Source: Planctomycetaceae bacterium (GTDB taxonomy: Bacteria > Planctomycetota > Planctomycetia > Planctomycetales > Planctomycetaceae). Taken from it: a DNA stretch of 40,123 nucleotides. The stretch spans positions 1-40,123 of the forward strand of contig JAWKUA010000038.1 in assembly GCA_041398785.1 (NCBI GenBank), read 5' to 3'. Each line of letters opens with the position of its first letter. The stretch's first letter is position 1. The notes beneath the pieces are model-generated. The model did not search any database. It saw nothing but the letters and a program-made list of their open reading frames with translations, and was not told the DNA's origin. Position numbers and translations under genes: made by a program. Below, in pieces: positions 34,012 to 40,123 of the stretch.

Positions 34012-34797
34012 ATGGCATTGATGACGCTGCGGTTGAACGATGATGACATCGTCGAAGCGGCGGAATTGATTTCCCGGTGGCTCGCGGAAGCTCGTTCGAC
34101 CGTCGCGTTTTCCGGTGCCGGTATCAGCACGGAAAGCGGGATTCCCGATTTTCGATCACCGGGCGGTGTCTGGAGCCGCCACCGGACCGTGTACTTCGAT
34201 GAATTCTGCCACAGCGCTGAGGCTCGCTACGAATACTGGCAGCAGAAAGCGGAAGCTCACCGCGACTTTGCCGCTGCCGTTCCGAACATTACTCATCAGA
34301 CGCTGGCTGCCTGGGAATCCGCTCAGAAACTTCGCGGAATTGTGACCCAAAACATCGACGGCCTGCACCAGCAAGCCGGCAGCCGGAACGTTCTGGAATT
34401 ACATGGCACCGCGCGCCGGATCGCGTGTCTGGACTGCGCCTGGCAGGAGGCGGCGGATTCGTGGGTTCAAAGGTTTCTTGCGGAAGACCGCGTCCCTGAC
34501 TGCCCGGACTGTGGCGGCCGTCTGAAACACGCGACCGTGTCGTTCGGACAGTCACTGCCCGCGGACGTCCTGCAGGCTGCCGCGCGCTGGGCTCGCGAAG
34601 CCGATCTGTTTCTGACTCTGGGATCGTCGCTGGTTGTGGAACCCGCCGCCAGCCTTCCCCGCATCGCGAAGCAGTCCGGCGCTCATCTGGTGATTCTGAA
34701 CCGCGACGAGACGCCGCTTGATTCCATCGCCGATCTCGTCGTCAACGCTCCGCTGGGAGCTGTGTTCCAGGCGATTTCGAATCTTTGTCAAGACTGA
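34012..34797 (+). CDS. NAD-dependent protein deacylase (sirtuin)
   Basis: A Sir2/CobB-family enzyme of 261 residues that removes acyl groups from lysines using NAD+. The motifs are complete: GAGISTESGIPDFRSPGG at 35-52, TQNIDGLHQQAG at 112-123, catalytic His131 (LELHGTA), structural zinc cysteines 139, 142, 164 and 167 (CLDC, CPDC), and GSSLVVEPAASLP. The absence of the YxxR pair typical of desuccinylases would suggest a deacetylase, but this needs structure. The ATG at 34012 gives the family's normal length. The frame is open upstream to 33832, overlapping the zinc-ribbon gene, but that part has no homology. Confidence 0.95.
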   Translation: MALMTLRLNDDDIVEAAELISRWLAEARSTVAFSGAGISTESGIPDFRSPGGVWSRHRTVYFDEFCHSAEARYEYWQQKAEAHRDFAAAVPNITHQTLAAWESAQKLRGIVTQNIDGLHQQAGSRNVLELHGTARRIACLDCAWQEAADSWVQRFLAEDRVPDCPDCGGRLKHATVSFGQSLPADVLQAAARWAREADLFLTLGSSLVVEPAASLPRIAKQSGAHLVILNRDETPLDSIADLVVNAPLGAVFQAISNLCQD

Positions 34798-34816
34798 GTG
34801 CATACAACACACCAGA

Positions 34817-35611
34817 ATGCCGTTTACACCCACTCACATCATCGCCGTTGTTCCGCTGGCTGGCGTTTTTCGCACAGTGCCGTTTTCCGCGCTGGCTGTC
34901 GGCGCGATGGTGCCGGACCTGCCGATGTTTGTTGGCCTGTTTTCGTACGCCGAAGCACATTCCCTGCACGGACTGTTCACAACGTGCCTGCCTTTGGGAC
35001 TGGCGGCTTTCGTTGTCTTCGAACTGATCATGCGGCGACCGCTGCAGGCGGCGCTGCCGGCGTGTGTGCAGTCGAGAATGAAGCCGCCACTGTCGCATTC
35101 GCGGGACGTTTCTGTGACTCAACTGGTGCTGGCATGCGTCTGCATTCTGATCGGAGCAGCGACGCATGTATTCTGGGATTCGTTTACGCACGCAGGACGC
35201 TGGGGGACTGTTGTATTTCCCGTGCTGAATTCTTCTGCAGGCATCGCCGGACTTCAGATGCCCGCCTATAAGATTGCGCAGCATGGCAGTTCGGCCATAG
35301 GACTTCCGCTGCTGCTTGCGGTCTGGATTCGTTCGCTGCGGCGAACTCCACCGGATGAACGGCGCGTTGTTACCATCAGCCCGATACTAAGATATGGCCT
35401 GTGGGGATTGCTCCTTGGTGTGCCAATCGTGCTACTGGCTTCCGCGATTCGGTCAAACGGCCCTCTTGAGTACCGCGCTTTCGTTGCAGCAACCCGGACA
35501 ATTTCCATTCTGCTGGTTGCGTTCGCGACGTACGCGTTACTTTTCCAGGCGGCTGCGATTGTCGGGCGGCGTTCACGGCAGCGGCAGATCGGCGAAGTTC
35601 CGGGCGACTGA
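34817..35611 (+). CDS. DUF4184-family membrane protein
   Basis: The start MPFTPTHIIAVVPLAGVF and the later FSALAVGAMVPDLPMFVGLF, THVFWDSFTHAGRWG and MPAYKIAQHGSSAIGLPLLL segments match the DUF4184 family. This is an integral membrane protein with five to six helices and conserved His and Asp residues near the membrane surface. Related YdjM-like proteins have been proposed to be metal-dependent hydrolases; the function is not established. The 264-residue length is typical. The ATG at 34817 begins exactly at the family start. The gene follows the sirtuin by 19 bases and may share its transcript. The 282 bases after it hold nothing I recognise. Confidence 0.85.
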   Translation: MPFTPTHIIAVVPLAGVFRTVPFSALAVGAMVPDLPMFVGLFSYAEAHSLHGLFTTCLPLGLAAFVVFELIMRRPLQAALPACVQSRMKPPLSHSRDVSVTQLVLACVCILIGAATHVFWDSFTHAGRWGTVVFPVLNSSAGIAGLQMPAYKIAQHGSSAIGLPLLLAVWIRSLRRTPPDERRVVTISPILRYGLWGLLLGVPIVLLASAIRSNGPLEYRAFVAATRTISILLVAFATYALLFQAAAIVGRRSRQRQIGEVPGD

Positions 35612-35893
35612 GGCCCGGGAACGCGGGATGTTCGTAGTCGGGCTCCTCCGGAGACTGGCATTCCAGGAAGCCACCTTACCGGCGCCGCTTCCGGGAGGAA
35701 GTCACACGGGCGGAGCGAAGTGCAGAACGGGCCGAACGCGCAATCGACGTGCGGCCATCGCAGATCGATCAACGCGCCGTCTGCCCGCCCCCGAACTTGC
35801 TTCGCTCGTTCGAACCCTCCCATTCGGCCGTCGGCCGGGAGGGGTTGCTTGCGGGCGGTCCGGGGAGATAGGTCGCATGCGCGGCGCGCGTTG

Positions 35894-36658
35894 TCAGTCC
35901 GGGCGAGCCTTGCCGATTGCCATCACGGACAGGCCGGTGATGAAACCGAACAGCGGATCGGTGACGCGCGCGAGTCTGGGAAGCCAGCGGTCGGCGGACC
36001 GCATCTGGCGATTCACGGAATCGTCCGCCAGGCCGGCGTCGTTGCGACATCGGTTGTGATACCACCAGCCGGCGGCTCCGGTCATGTTCAGATAACGCGT
36101 TCGATGAACGATCCAGCCGGCGGCGCGCAGTGCTTCGGCGGCGCGTCGGCGTGAGTAGCGGCGGAAGTGTCCTGCTTCGGAATCCATCTTTCCAAACAGC
36201 CACTGGTGAGCGGGCACGATCAGCGCCAGCATCGCGTGCGGTGCGACGGCGTCCTTCATCCATCGCAGCGCAGCGATATCGTCTTCGATGTGTTCCAGCA
36301 CATTGAAACACACAATCGAATCGGCTCTGAAGTCGGCGATTGCGCGGACGCTGGCTTCGTCGGTGAGATCCACGATTTCCGCGCGCACGGCGTCGTCGTC
36401 GACGAAACGATTCCGCACGGCGTCCAGACACGCCGGGTCGATATCGGTGGCCAGCACCTGACGATCAATCTCCCGCAGCATGGCCGTGTATGTTCCGTAA
36501 CCGACTCCGATCTCCCAGACGCGATCACCCAGATACCTCTGGACGCAGCGGAACAGATAGCGCGGATACGCCTGCATGTCGCGCATGGCAGGGCTCATGG
36601 TGTCCGCACCTGTCGGAAGCGGGTCACCGCCGCTGCCCGGCTGTGATTCAGACTGCAT
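35894..36658 (-). CDS. class I SAM-dependent methyltransferase
   Basis: This 254-residue protein has a Rossmann-fold methyltransferase core: motif I VWEIGVGYGTYTAML (about 48-61), the acidic post-I loop LATDIDPACLDAV (69-81) and FNVLEHIEDDIAAL (118-131). The later IVPAHQWLFGKMDSEAGHFR is typical of methyltransferases linked to glycosyltransferase loci. The substrate is not known; a sugar or lipid-linked intermediate is likely from context. The ATG at 36658 overlaps the end of the glycosyltransferase remnant by 11 bases, indicating they were translated as a unit before the upstream gene was truncated. Confidence 0.9.
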   Translation of the reverse strand: MQSESQPGSGGDPLPTGADTMSPAMRDMQAYPRYLFRCVQRYLGDRVWEIGVGYGTYTAMLREIDRQVLATDIDPACLDAVRNRFVDDDAVRAEIVDLTDEASVRAIADFRADSIVCFNVLEHIEDDIAALRWMKDAVAPHAMLALIVPAHQWLFGKMDSEAGHFRRYSRRRAAEALRAAGWIVHRTRYLNMTGAAGWWYHNRCRNDAGLADDSVNRQMRSADRWLPRLARVTDPLFGFITGLSVMAIGKARPD

Positions 36659-37119
36659 CCGGCGTATCTCCGTCGCGGATCACTGTGCCGTCACCGCGTG
36701 GACTGTCGGGCGGCCGATCGCCGGCTTTCGTGCTGTTGTTCGTATCTGAGCGCGACTGCGATCCCGGCACGTCGTCAAAGACTCGCCGCTGAGGCATGAC
36801 GGCAACCGCCAGGAACCCCAGTCCCAGAACCAGGGCAGCGGCGGAAGCGGCGACAACGGCACACAGAAACCAGACGGCACTTTTCCACAGAACGGCGGCA
36901 ATTCCGCACCACAGGGCCAGCACAGCGAAGGGGGTGGCCAGCAGCAGAAACATTTTGACGGGATTACAGCGCAGGATTGCTTCGACAATGATCTGCAGAG
37001 CTCGCAGTGAATCCCTCACGTGACGGACTTTCGACCGCCCTTCCCGCTGACCGTATTTGATCGCGATGTAGTGCACGCTGAGATCGTTGTGCAGATACGC
37101 CAGCGTCGAAGTCGTGGTG
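36648..37119 (-). pseudogene. family 2 glycosyltransferase, C-terminal fragment
   Basis: What remains reads SFTTTSTLAYLHNDLSVHYI, KYGQREGRSKVRHVRDSLRA and LQIIVEAILRCNPVKMFLLL, followed by two membrane helices and an acidic tail. This is the C-terminal third of polyprenyl-phosphate-sugar transferases of the DPM/GtrB type. The N-terminal catalytic part with the DxD motif is missing: at about 37119 the sequence turns into a T-free tandem repeat and then an IS21 element. The frame stays open through the repeat to 37313 and would encode a hydrophobic Leu/Ala/Cys-rich run there. Confidence 0.8.
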
Positions 37120-37267
37120 AAGGAACAAGGAGAGCAAGCAAGGAGAGCAAGCAAGGACAAGCAAGCAAGGGACAAGCAAGCAAGGACAGACAAGCAAGGA
37201 CAGGCAAGCAAGGACAGACAAGCAAGCAAGGAAGCAAGGAAGGAGAAGAGGAAGCAAGCAAGGACAT
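37120..37267. repeat. T-free tandem repeat tract, CAAGCAAGGA-like
   Basis: For about 148 bases the plus strand is almost entirely A, G and C. It consists of varied repeats of GCAAGCAAGGACA, GACAAGCAAGG and AAGGAGAG. The unit is irregular, about 10 to 18 bases. The complementary strand is C/T-rich with G. It separates the glycosyltransferase fragment from the IS21 end. Such tracts can form unusual structures and are prone to slippage. Confidence 0.9.
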
Positions 37268-37517
37268 GCATTGTAAATAGCGGTAAGAAGGCAACCAGCG
37301 AGCTGATGAACAAGACTTTTTTCAGGGCCTACCCGCTGCAGCCGTTTAGATTGCTGAGCTTCTTGACGCCGCGAGATTCTGCCATGCGGTTGATTTCAGA
37401 ACGCTGTCGGGAGGCGCCCAGAACCTGCCAGTCGGAGGCGCGTTAAGACCGGCCATTTGAGCGAAGGGCGTGATTGTCATCCAGGCTTCAGCATTTGCGT
37501 GCTGAAGGAGATGCCGG

Positions 37518-39140
37518 GTGTCAAACGAACTCACAATGGCTACAGTCAGTTCCATCGTTACGTTGATCGAGGGCGGTTATTCGGATCGTCACATAGCTGC
37601 GGTTCTTAACGTTGATCGGGGCACCGTCGCAAAATATCGGCGGCAGGTTCAAAACCCGCCAAACGCGCCTCCCGGGTCTGAGGCCGATTTGCCTGGTCCG
37701 AAGACGGACTCACCGCAGAAGCGGGCGACCGGTCCGGACAGCCGGTGTGAGCGTCATCGCGAGCTGATCCTGCAGAAGCTGGAGCAGGGACTGACGGCCC
37801 GGCGAATCTACCAGGATCTCGTCGACGAATATGGCTTCGCCGCGAAGTATCACAGCGTGCGGCGATTTGTCGCGCGGCTTGTGCAGAAGACTCCGCAGCT
37901 TGTGAGGCGGATGGAAGTTGAGCCGGGCGAGGAAGCGCAGATTGATTTCGGTACGGCAGCTTATGTCAAGACCTCAGACGCAACGAGACGTCGGCCGTGG
38001 GTGTTGCGAGTGGTGCTCAGTCATTCACGCAGCGCGTACAGCGAGGCCGTTTATCAGCAGTCCACGGAGAACTTCATTCGCGTCCTGGAAAACGCGTTCC
38101 GTTACTTTGGCGGCGTGCCGAGAAAGCTCATCATCGACAACCTCAAGGCGGCTGTGAAGAAGGGTGACTGGTATGACCCCGAAGTGCATCCGAAGCTGCA
38201 GTCGTTCGCACAGCACTACGGAACCGTGTTCCTGCCGACGAAGCCGTACACGCCACAGCACAAGGGCAAGGTGGAATCGGGCATCAAGTATGTGAAGAAC
38301 AACGCGCTGGCCGGTCGCGTGTTTCGCAGTCTGGAAGAGCAGAACGCGCACCTGCTCGACTGGGAACAGCGGGTGGCCGACACGCGGATTCACGGCACCA
38401 CGAAACAGCAGGTCGGCAGTCAGTTCGAAGTTGCTGAGAGAGCGGCGTTAGTTCCGCTGCCGACAGATGTGTTTCCGGCGTTTCATGAAGGCCGGCGGTC
38501 GGTCAGTCGCGACGGACATATCGAAGTCGCCAAAGCGTATTATTCGATGCCGCCGGAGTATGTCGGCTGTCGTGTGTGGGTGCGGTGGGACGCGCGACTG
38601 GTTCGCATCTTCAACGACCGCTGGGAACAACTCACAGCGCATGCGAAGTGTGAACCGGGACGCTTCTCGACGAACCCGAATCACATTCCGAAGAAGCGTG
38701 TCTCCGCCGTCGAACGCGGCACCGACGCACTGCTGAAAGAAGTTGCGAAGATCGGTGACGACGCGCGGCAGTGGTCCGCAGCGATGGTTCAGACGCGGGG
38801 AATCGAAGGCGTTCGCGTGCTGGCCGGACTCAAGGCGCTGGCGAAAAAACACGATTCCGCGGCTTTATACTGGCCGCGGCGAACGCTGATACTTCTCGCA
38901 CTTCTTCATGCCGCGGGCCAGAATACCTCAAATTGCCCCGCTCGGGCTTTAAACAGGGCCTGCCATAAGGCTCTGAGCTGCGGAGCCTTCCGGCTGAAAA
39001 CGATTCGTGAACTGCTGAAGCGTGACGACGGGACGACGCAGCAGCAGTTCGATTTTCTCGCAGAACATCCCGTCATCCGACCCCTGAGCGATTACTCCCT
39101 GGAGTCACTCGCCGCATTCCGAAAGGACCGAATCCGATGA
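37518..39140 (+). CDS. istA: IS21 transposase IstA with an in-frame insertion
   Basis: The 540-residue protein has an N-terminal helix-turn-helix (DRHIAAVLNVDRGTVAKYRR at 23-42) and a second DNA-binding part. The rve catalytic core follows with EEAQIDFG, KLIIDNLKAAV and HKGKVESGIKYVK as the D, D and E motifs. The C-terminal region ends RPLSDYSLESLAAF. Between KKHDSAA and NRACHKAL it carries 28 extra codons from an 84-bp insertion (38868-38951) that keeps the frame open. The start is GTG at 37518 with AAGGAG seven bases upstream. The stop overlaps istB (ATGA). Whether the inserted protein is active is unknown. Confidence 0.93.
   Translation: MSNELTMATVSSIVTLIEGGYSDRHIAAVLNVDRGTVAKYRRQVQNPPNAPPGSEADLPGPKTDSPQKRATGPDSRCERHRELILQKLEQGLTARRIYQDLVDEYGFAAKYHSVRRFVARLVQKTPQLVRRMEVEPGEEAQIDFGTAAYVKTSDATRRRPWVLRVVLSHSRSAYSEAVYQQSTENFIRVLENAFRYFGGVPRKLIIDNLKAAVKKGDWYDPEVHPKLQSFAQHYGTVFLPTKPYTPQHKGKVESGIKYVKNNALAGRVFRSLEEQNAHLLDWEQRVADTRIHGTTKQQVGSQFEVAERAALVPLPTDVFPAFHEGRRSVSRDGHIEVAKAYYSMPPEYVGCRVWVRWDARLVRIFNDRWEQLTAHAKCEPGRFSTNPNHIPKKRVSAVERGTDALLKEVAKIGDDARQWSAAMVQTRGIEGVRVLAGLKALAKKHDSAALYWPRRTLILLALLHAAGQNTSNCPARALNRACHKALSCGAFRLKTIRELLKRDDGTTQQQFDFLAEHPVIRPLSDYSLESLAAFRKDRIR
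38861..38951. repeat. 77-bp hairpin element, copy A, with 7-bp target duplication
   Basis: GGCTTTA occurs at 38861-38867 and again at 38945-38951. The 77 bases between are absent from the expected IstA sequence: removing one copy plus the insert restores AALNRACHKAL. The insert contains TGGCCGCGGC (38871-38880) pairing with GCCGCGGGCCA (38910-38920). It matches the copy at 18480-18534. It adds 84 bases, 28 codons, with no stop in the istA frame. Confidence 0.88.
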
Positions 39141-39472
39141 AATCATCACTCACTGAAGCGCTGAAACAACTGCGACTGAGCGGCGTTGTGCAGAGTCTCG
39201 ACATCCGACTGCAGGAGGCCACGTCCAACCGACTGACTCATGCCGAATTCCTCGAACTGATCGTGCAGGATGAACTGTCCGTACGACATGATCGTGCGGT
39301 GGAACGTCGCACACAATCGGCCCGGTTTCGTGATCAGAAGCTGCTTGACGATTTTGACTGGGACTTCAATCCGTCACCACGACGCAAACAAGTCTTTGAT
39401 CTGGCGGCCGGTGAATTCGTCCGGCGTCACACGGACGCACTCTTTGTTGGTCCCCCGAATCCAGGTTCATAA
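39137..39472 (+). pseudogene. istB: IstB, truncated at Walker A
   Basis: The first ~106 residues are a normal IstB N-terminus (LTEALKQLRLSGVVQSLDIR, FLELIVQDELSVRHDRAVER, KLLDDFDWDFNP, FDLAAGEFVRRHTDALFVGP). The sequence breaks at VGPP, where GTGKSH should follow, and ends after five foreign codons. With no ATP-binding site it cannot support transposition. ATGA couples it to istA. Confidence 0.92.
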
Positions 39473-39491
39473 TACACACCTCGCGAAGTTG

Positions 39492-40123
39492 TTACTTAAA
39501 CGGGAATTGTGTCTGGCCGGCCGCGCGACGCGGGATCTTTCGGCCGCTCAGGATGGCCTGAACGGCGGACTGAACGTCCCCAAGCTGCAGATCTTCGCGG
39601 CGAATCAGCCATGGTGCACCGGCGACAACCTGCCTGGCCGGAAGCAGGTTCTGCTCGATCAGGCGGCGCACGGAAGCCGCGCTGACGCCGAGTGTTCGGC
39701 CCGCATCCTGAAGCGTCATGTACTCGGAATCTTCGTCAGCCGAATACGGCTCTACGCCGAGACGATTCCGCAGCGAAGCCACGCGGGATGCGATCCAGGT
39801 TTTCCCGCGGCCGGTCTTCAGGCCCAGTCGATTCAGAATCGCGGCGATGTCTTTGTCGCGACAGACCCGCGCCAGTTCCGGCAGCAAGTCCGTCACTGTG
39901 CGATCGGTGCGGTAGCGATGCTGTCCCGTCCGGTTCTTTGCGACGCGCAGTTGCGTATGCACGCCGCCGGACCAATGCAGCGTCATCGTCACTTCCGGCG
40001 GATCGTTGCTCACATCCACAACAATTTCTTCGAGGACGGTTCGCAGAATCCTCTTCTTCAGCGATTCACCGGCCTGCGAATGATGCCATGCCGTTTCCAG
40101 ATCCTGACCGAGCCGTAGTAAGC
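39492..40123 (-). CDS. serine recombinase, C-terminal part, continues past the window
   Basis: The frame is open to the window edge (LLRLGQDLETAWHHSQAGES, then RILRTVLEEIVVDV), so the gene starts outside. HWSGGVHTQLRVAKNRTGQH, DIAAILNRLGLKTGRGKTWI and RVASLRNRLGVEPY are typical of the C-terminal part of resolvase/invertase-type recombinases. The final ~60 residues, MTLQDAGRTLGVSAASVRRL then EQNLLPARQ and PWLIRREDL, form a MerR/excisionase-like winged helix. The N-terminal catalytic serine domain is outside the window. It faces the truncated IS21 element, 36 bases away. Confidence 0.88.
   Translation of the reverse strand, partial: LLRLGQDLETAWHHSQAGESLKKRILRTVLEEIVVDVSNDPPEVTMTLHWSGGVHTQLRVAKNRTGQHRYRTDRTVTDLLPELARVCRDKDIAAILNRLGLKTGRGKTWIASRVASLRNRLGVEPYSADEDSEYMTLQDAGRTLGVSAASVRRLIEQNLLPARQVVAGAPWLIRREDLQLGDVQSAVQAILSGRKIPRRAAGQTQFPFK

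Larger units (their letters stand above)
37272..39456 (+). mobile_element. IS21 element, right end missing
   Basis: The element contains istA and the first third of istB. The left end is placed near TGTAAATAGCGGTAAG (37272), a start that looks like IS21-type termini; the exact base is uncertain. The right part is lost: IstB stops at its Walker A motif at about 39456, and a serine recombinase gene begins to be read 36 bases further on. It is only distantly related to the element at 1.2-5.2 kb and carries no accessory genes. Confidence 0.75.

Noticed and set aside
37120..37313. Hydrophobic Leu/Ala/Cys-rich N-terminus for the glycosyltransferase
   Set aside because: It is encoded by the tandem repeat and the IS end, so it is unlikely to be a real membrane anchor.

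Overview
The window looks like chromosomal DNA of a planctomycete (Planctomycetota). This is an inference. It rests on the high GC content, a formylglycine-enzyme-type (SUMF1) lipoprotein, an ISAs1-IS21-IS4-RAYT mix with the accessory zinc-finger, ParB and CHC2 proteins I associate with planctomycete IS21 elements, a topoisomerase IV/gyrase A of the short-acidic-loop type, and many small conserved proteins. No rRNA gene and no complete tRNA is present. The species cannot be named from sequence alone.

Layout. (1) 1-8.3 kb is accessory DNA: the 3' half of a tRNA-Val (possible attachment site), decayed CRISPR-like repeats, an ISAs1 transposase cut at codon 220 by a ~4 kb IS21-like element, a frameshifted GDP-mannose 4,6-dehydratase gene, and the 5' part of a group II intron with its reverse transcriptase. 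(2) 8.3-17.9 kb is a housekeeping block: two tandem Hsp20 chaperones with a strong terminator, a SUMF1-domain lipoprotein, glutamyl-tRNA synthetase, two UDP-glucuronate enzymes (decarboxylase and 4-epimerase) flanking a small membrane protein, a Na+/Ca2+-type exchanger, and a translationally coupled pair (AcpH-like protein, sugar epimerase). (3) 18.0-25.4 kb is a pseudogene field: IS4 transposase, C-terminal piece of a sigma54 activator, a RAYT transposase between inverted REP-like repeats, an ECF sigma factor, an unknown decayed gene, a WD40 protein and an RHS fragment, with four loci of one REP-like motif. (4) 25.5-36.7 kb is intact: GyrA/ParC-like topoisomerase subunit, then a tightly overlapping operon of TPR protein, degenerate J-domain protein, GrpE-like protein, Hsp70 and zinc-ribbon protein, followed by a sirtuin, a DUF4184 membrane protein and a methyltransferase. 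(5) 36.7-40.1 kb is rearranged: a glycosyltransferase cut off at a T-free tandem repeat, an IS21 element whose transposase carries an in-frame 84-bp insertion, a truncated IstB, and the C-terminal part of a serine recombinase running off the window.

The most interesting items are: the ~77-bp hairpin element found in two unrelated transposase genes, once with a clean 7-bp target duplication and an open reading frame through it; the in-frame ParB-IstA chimera in the 5'-extended IS21 element; and the Hsp70 operon whose J-domain protein lacks the HPD motif and whose GrpE-like partner is unusually long.
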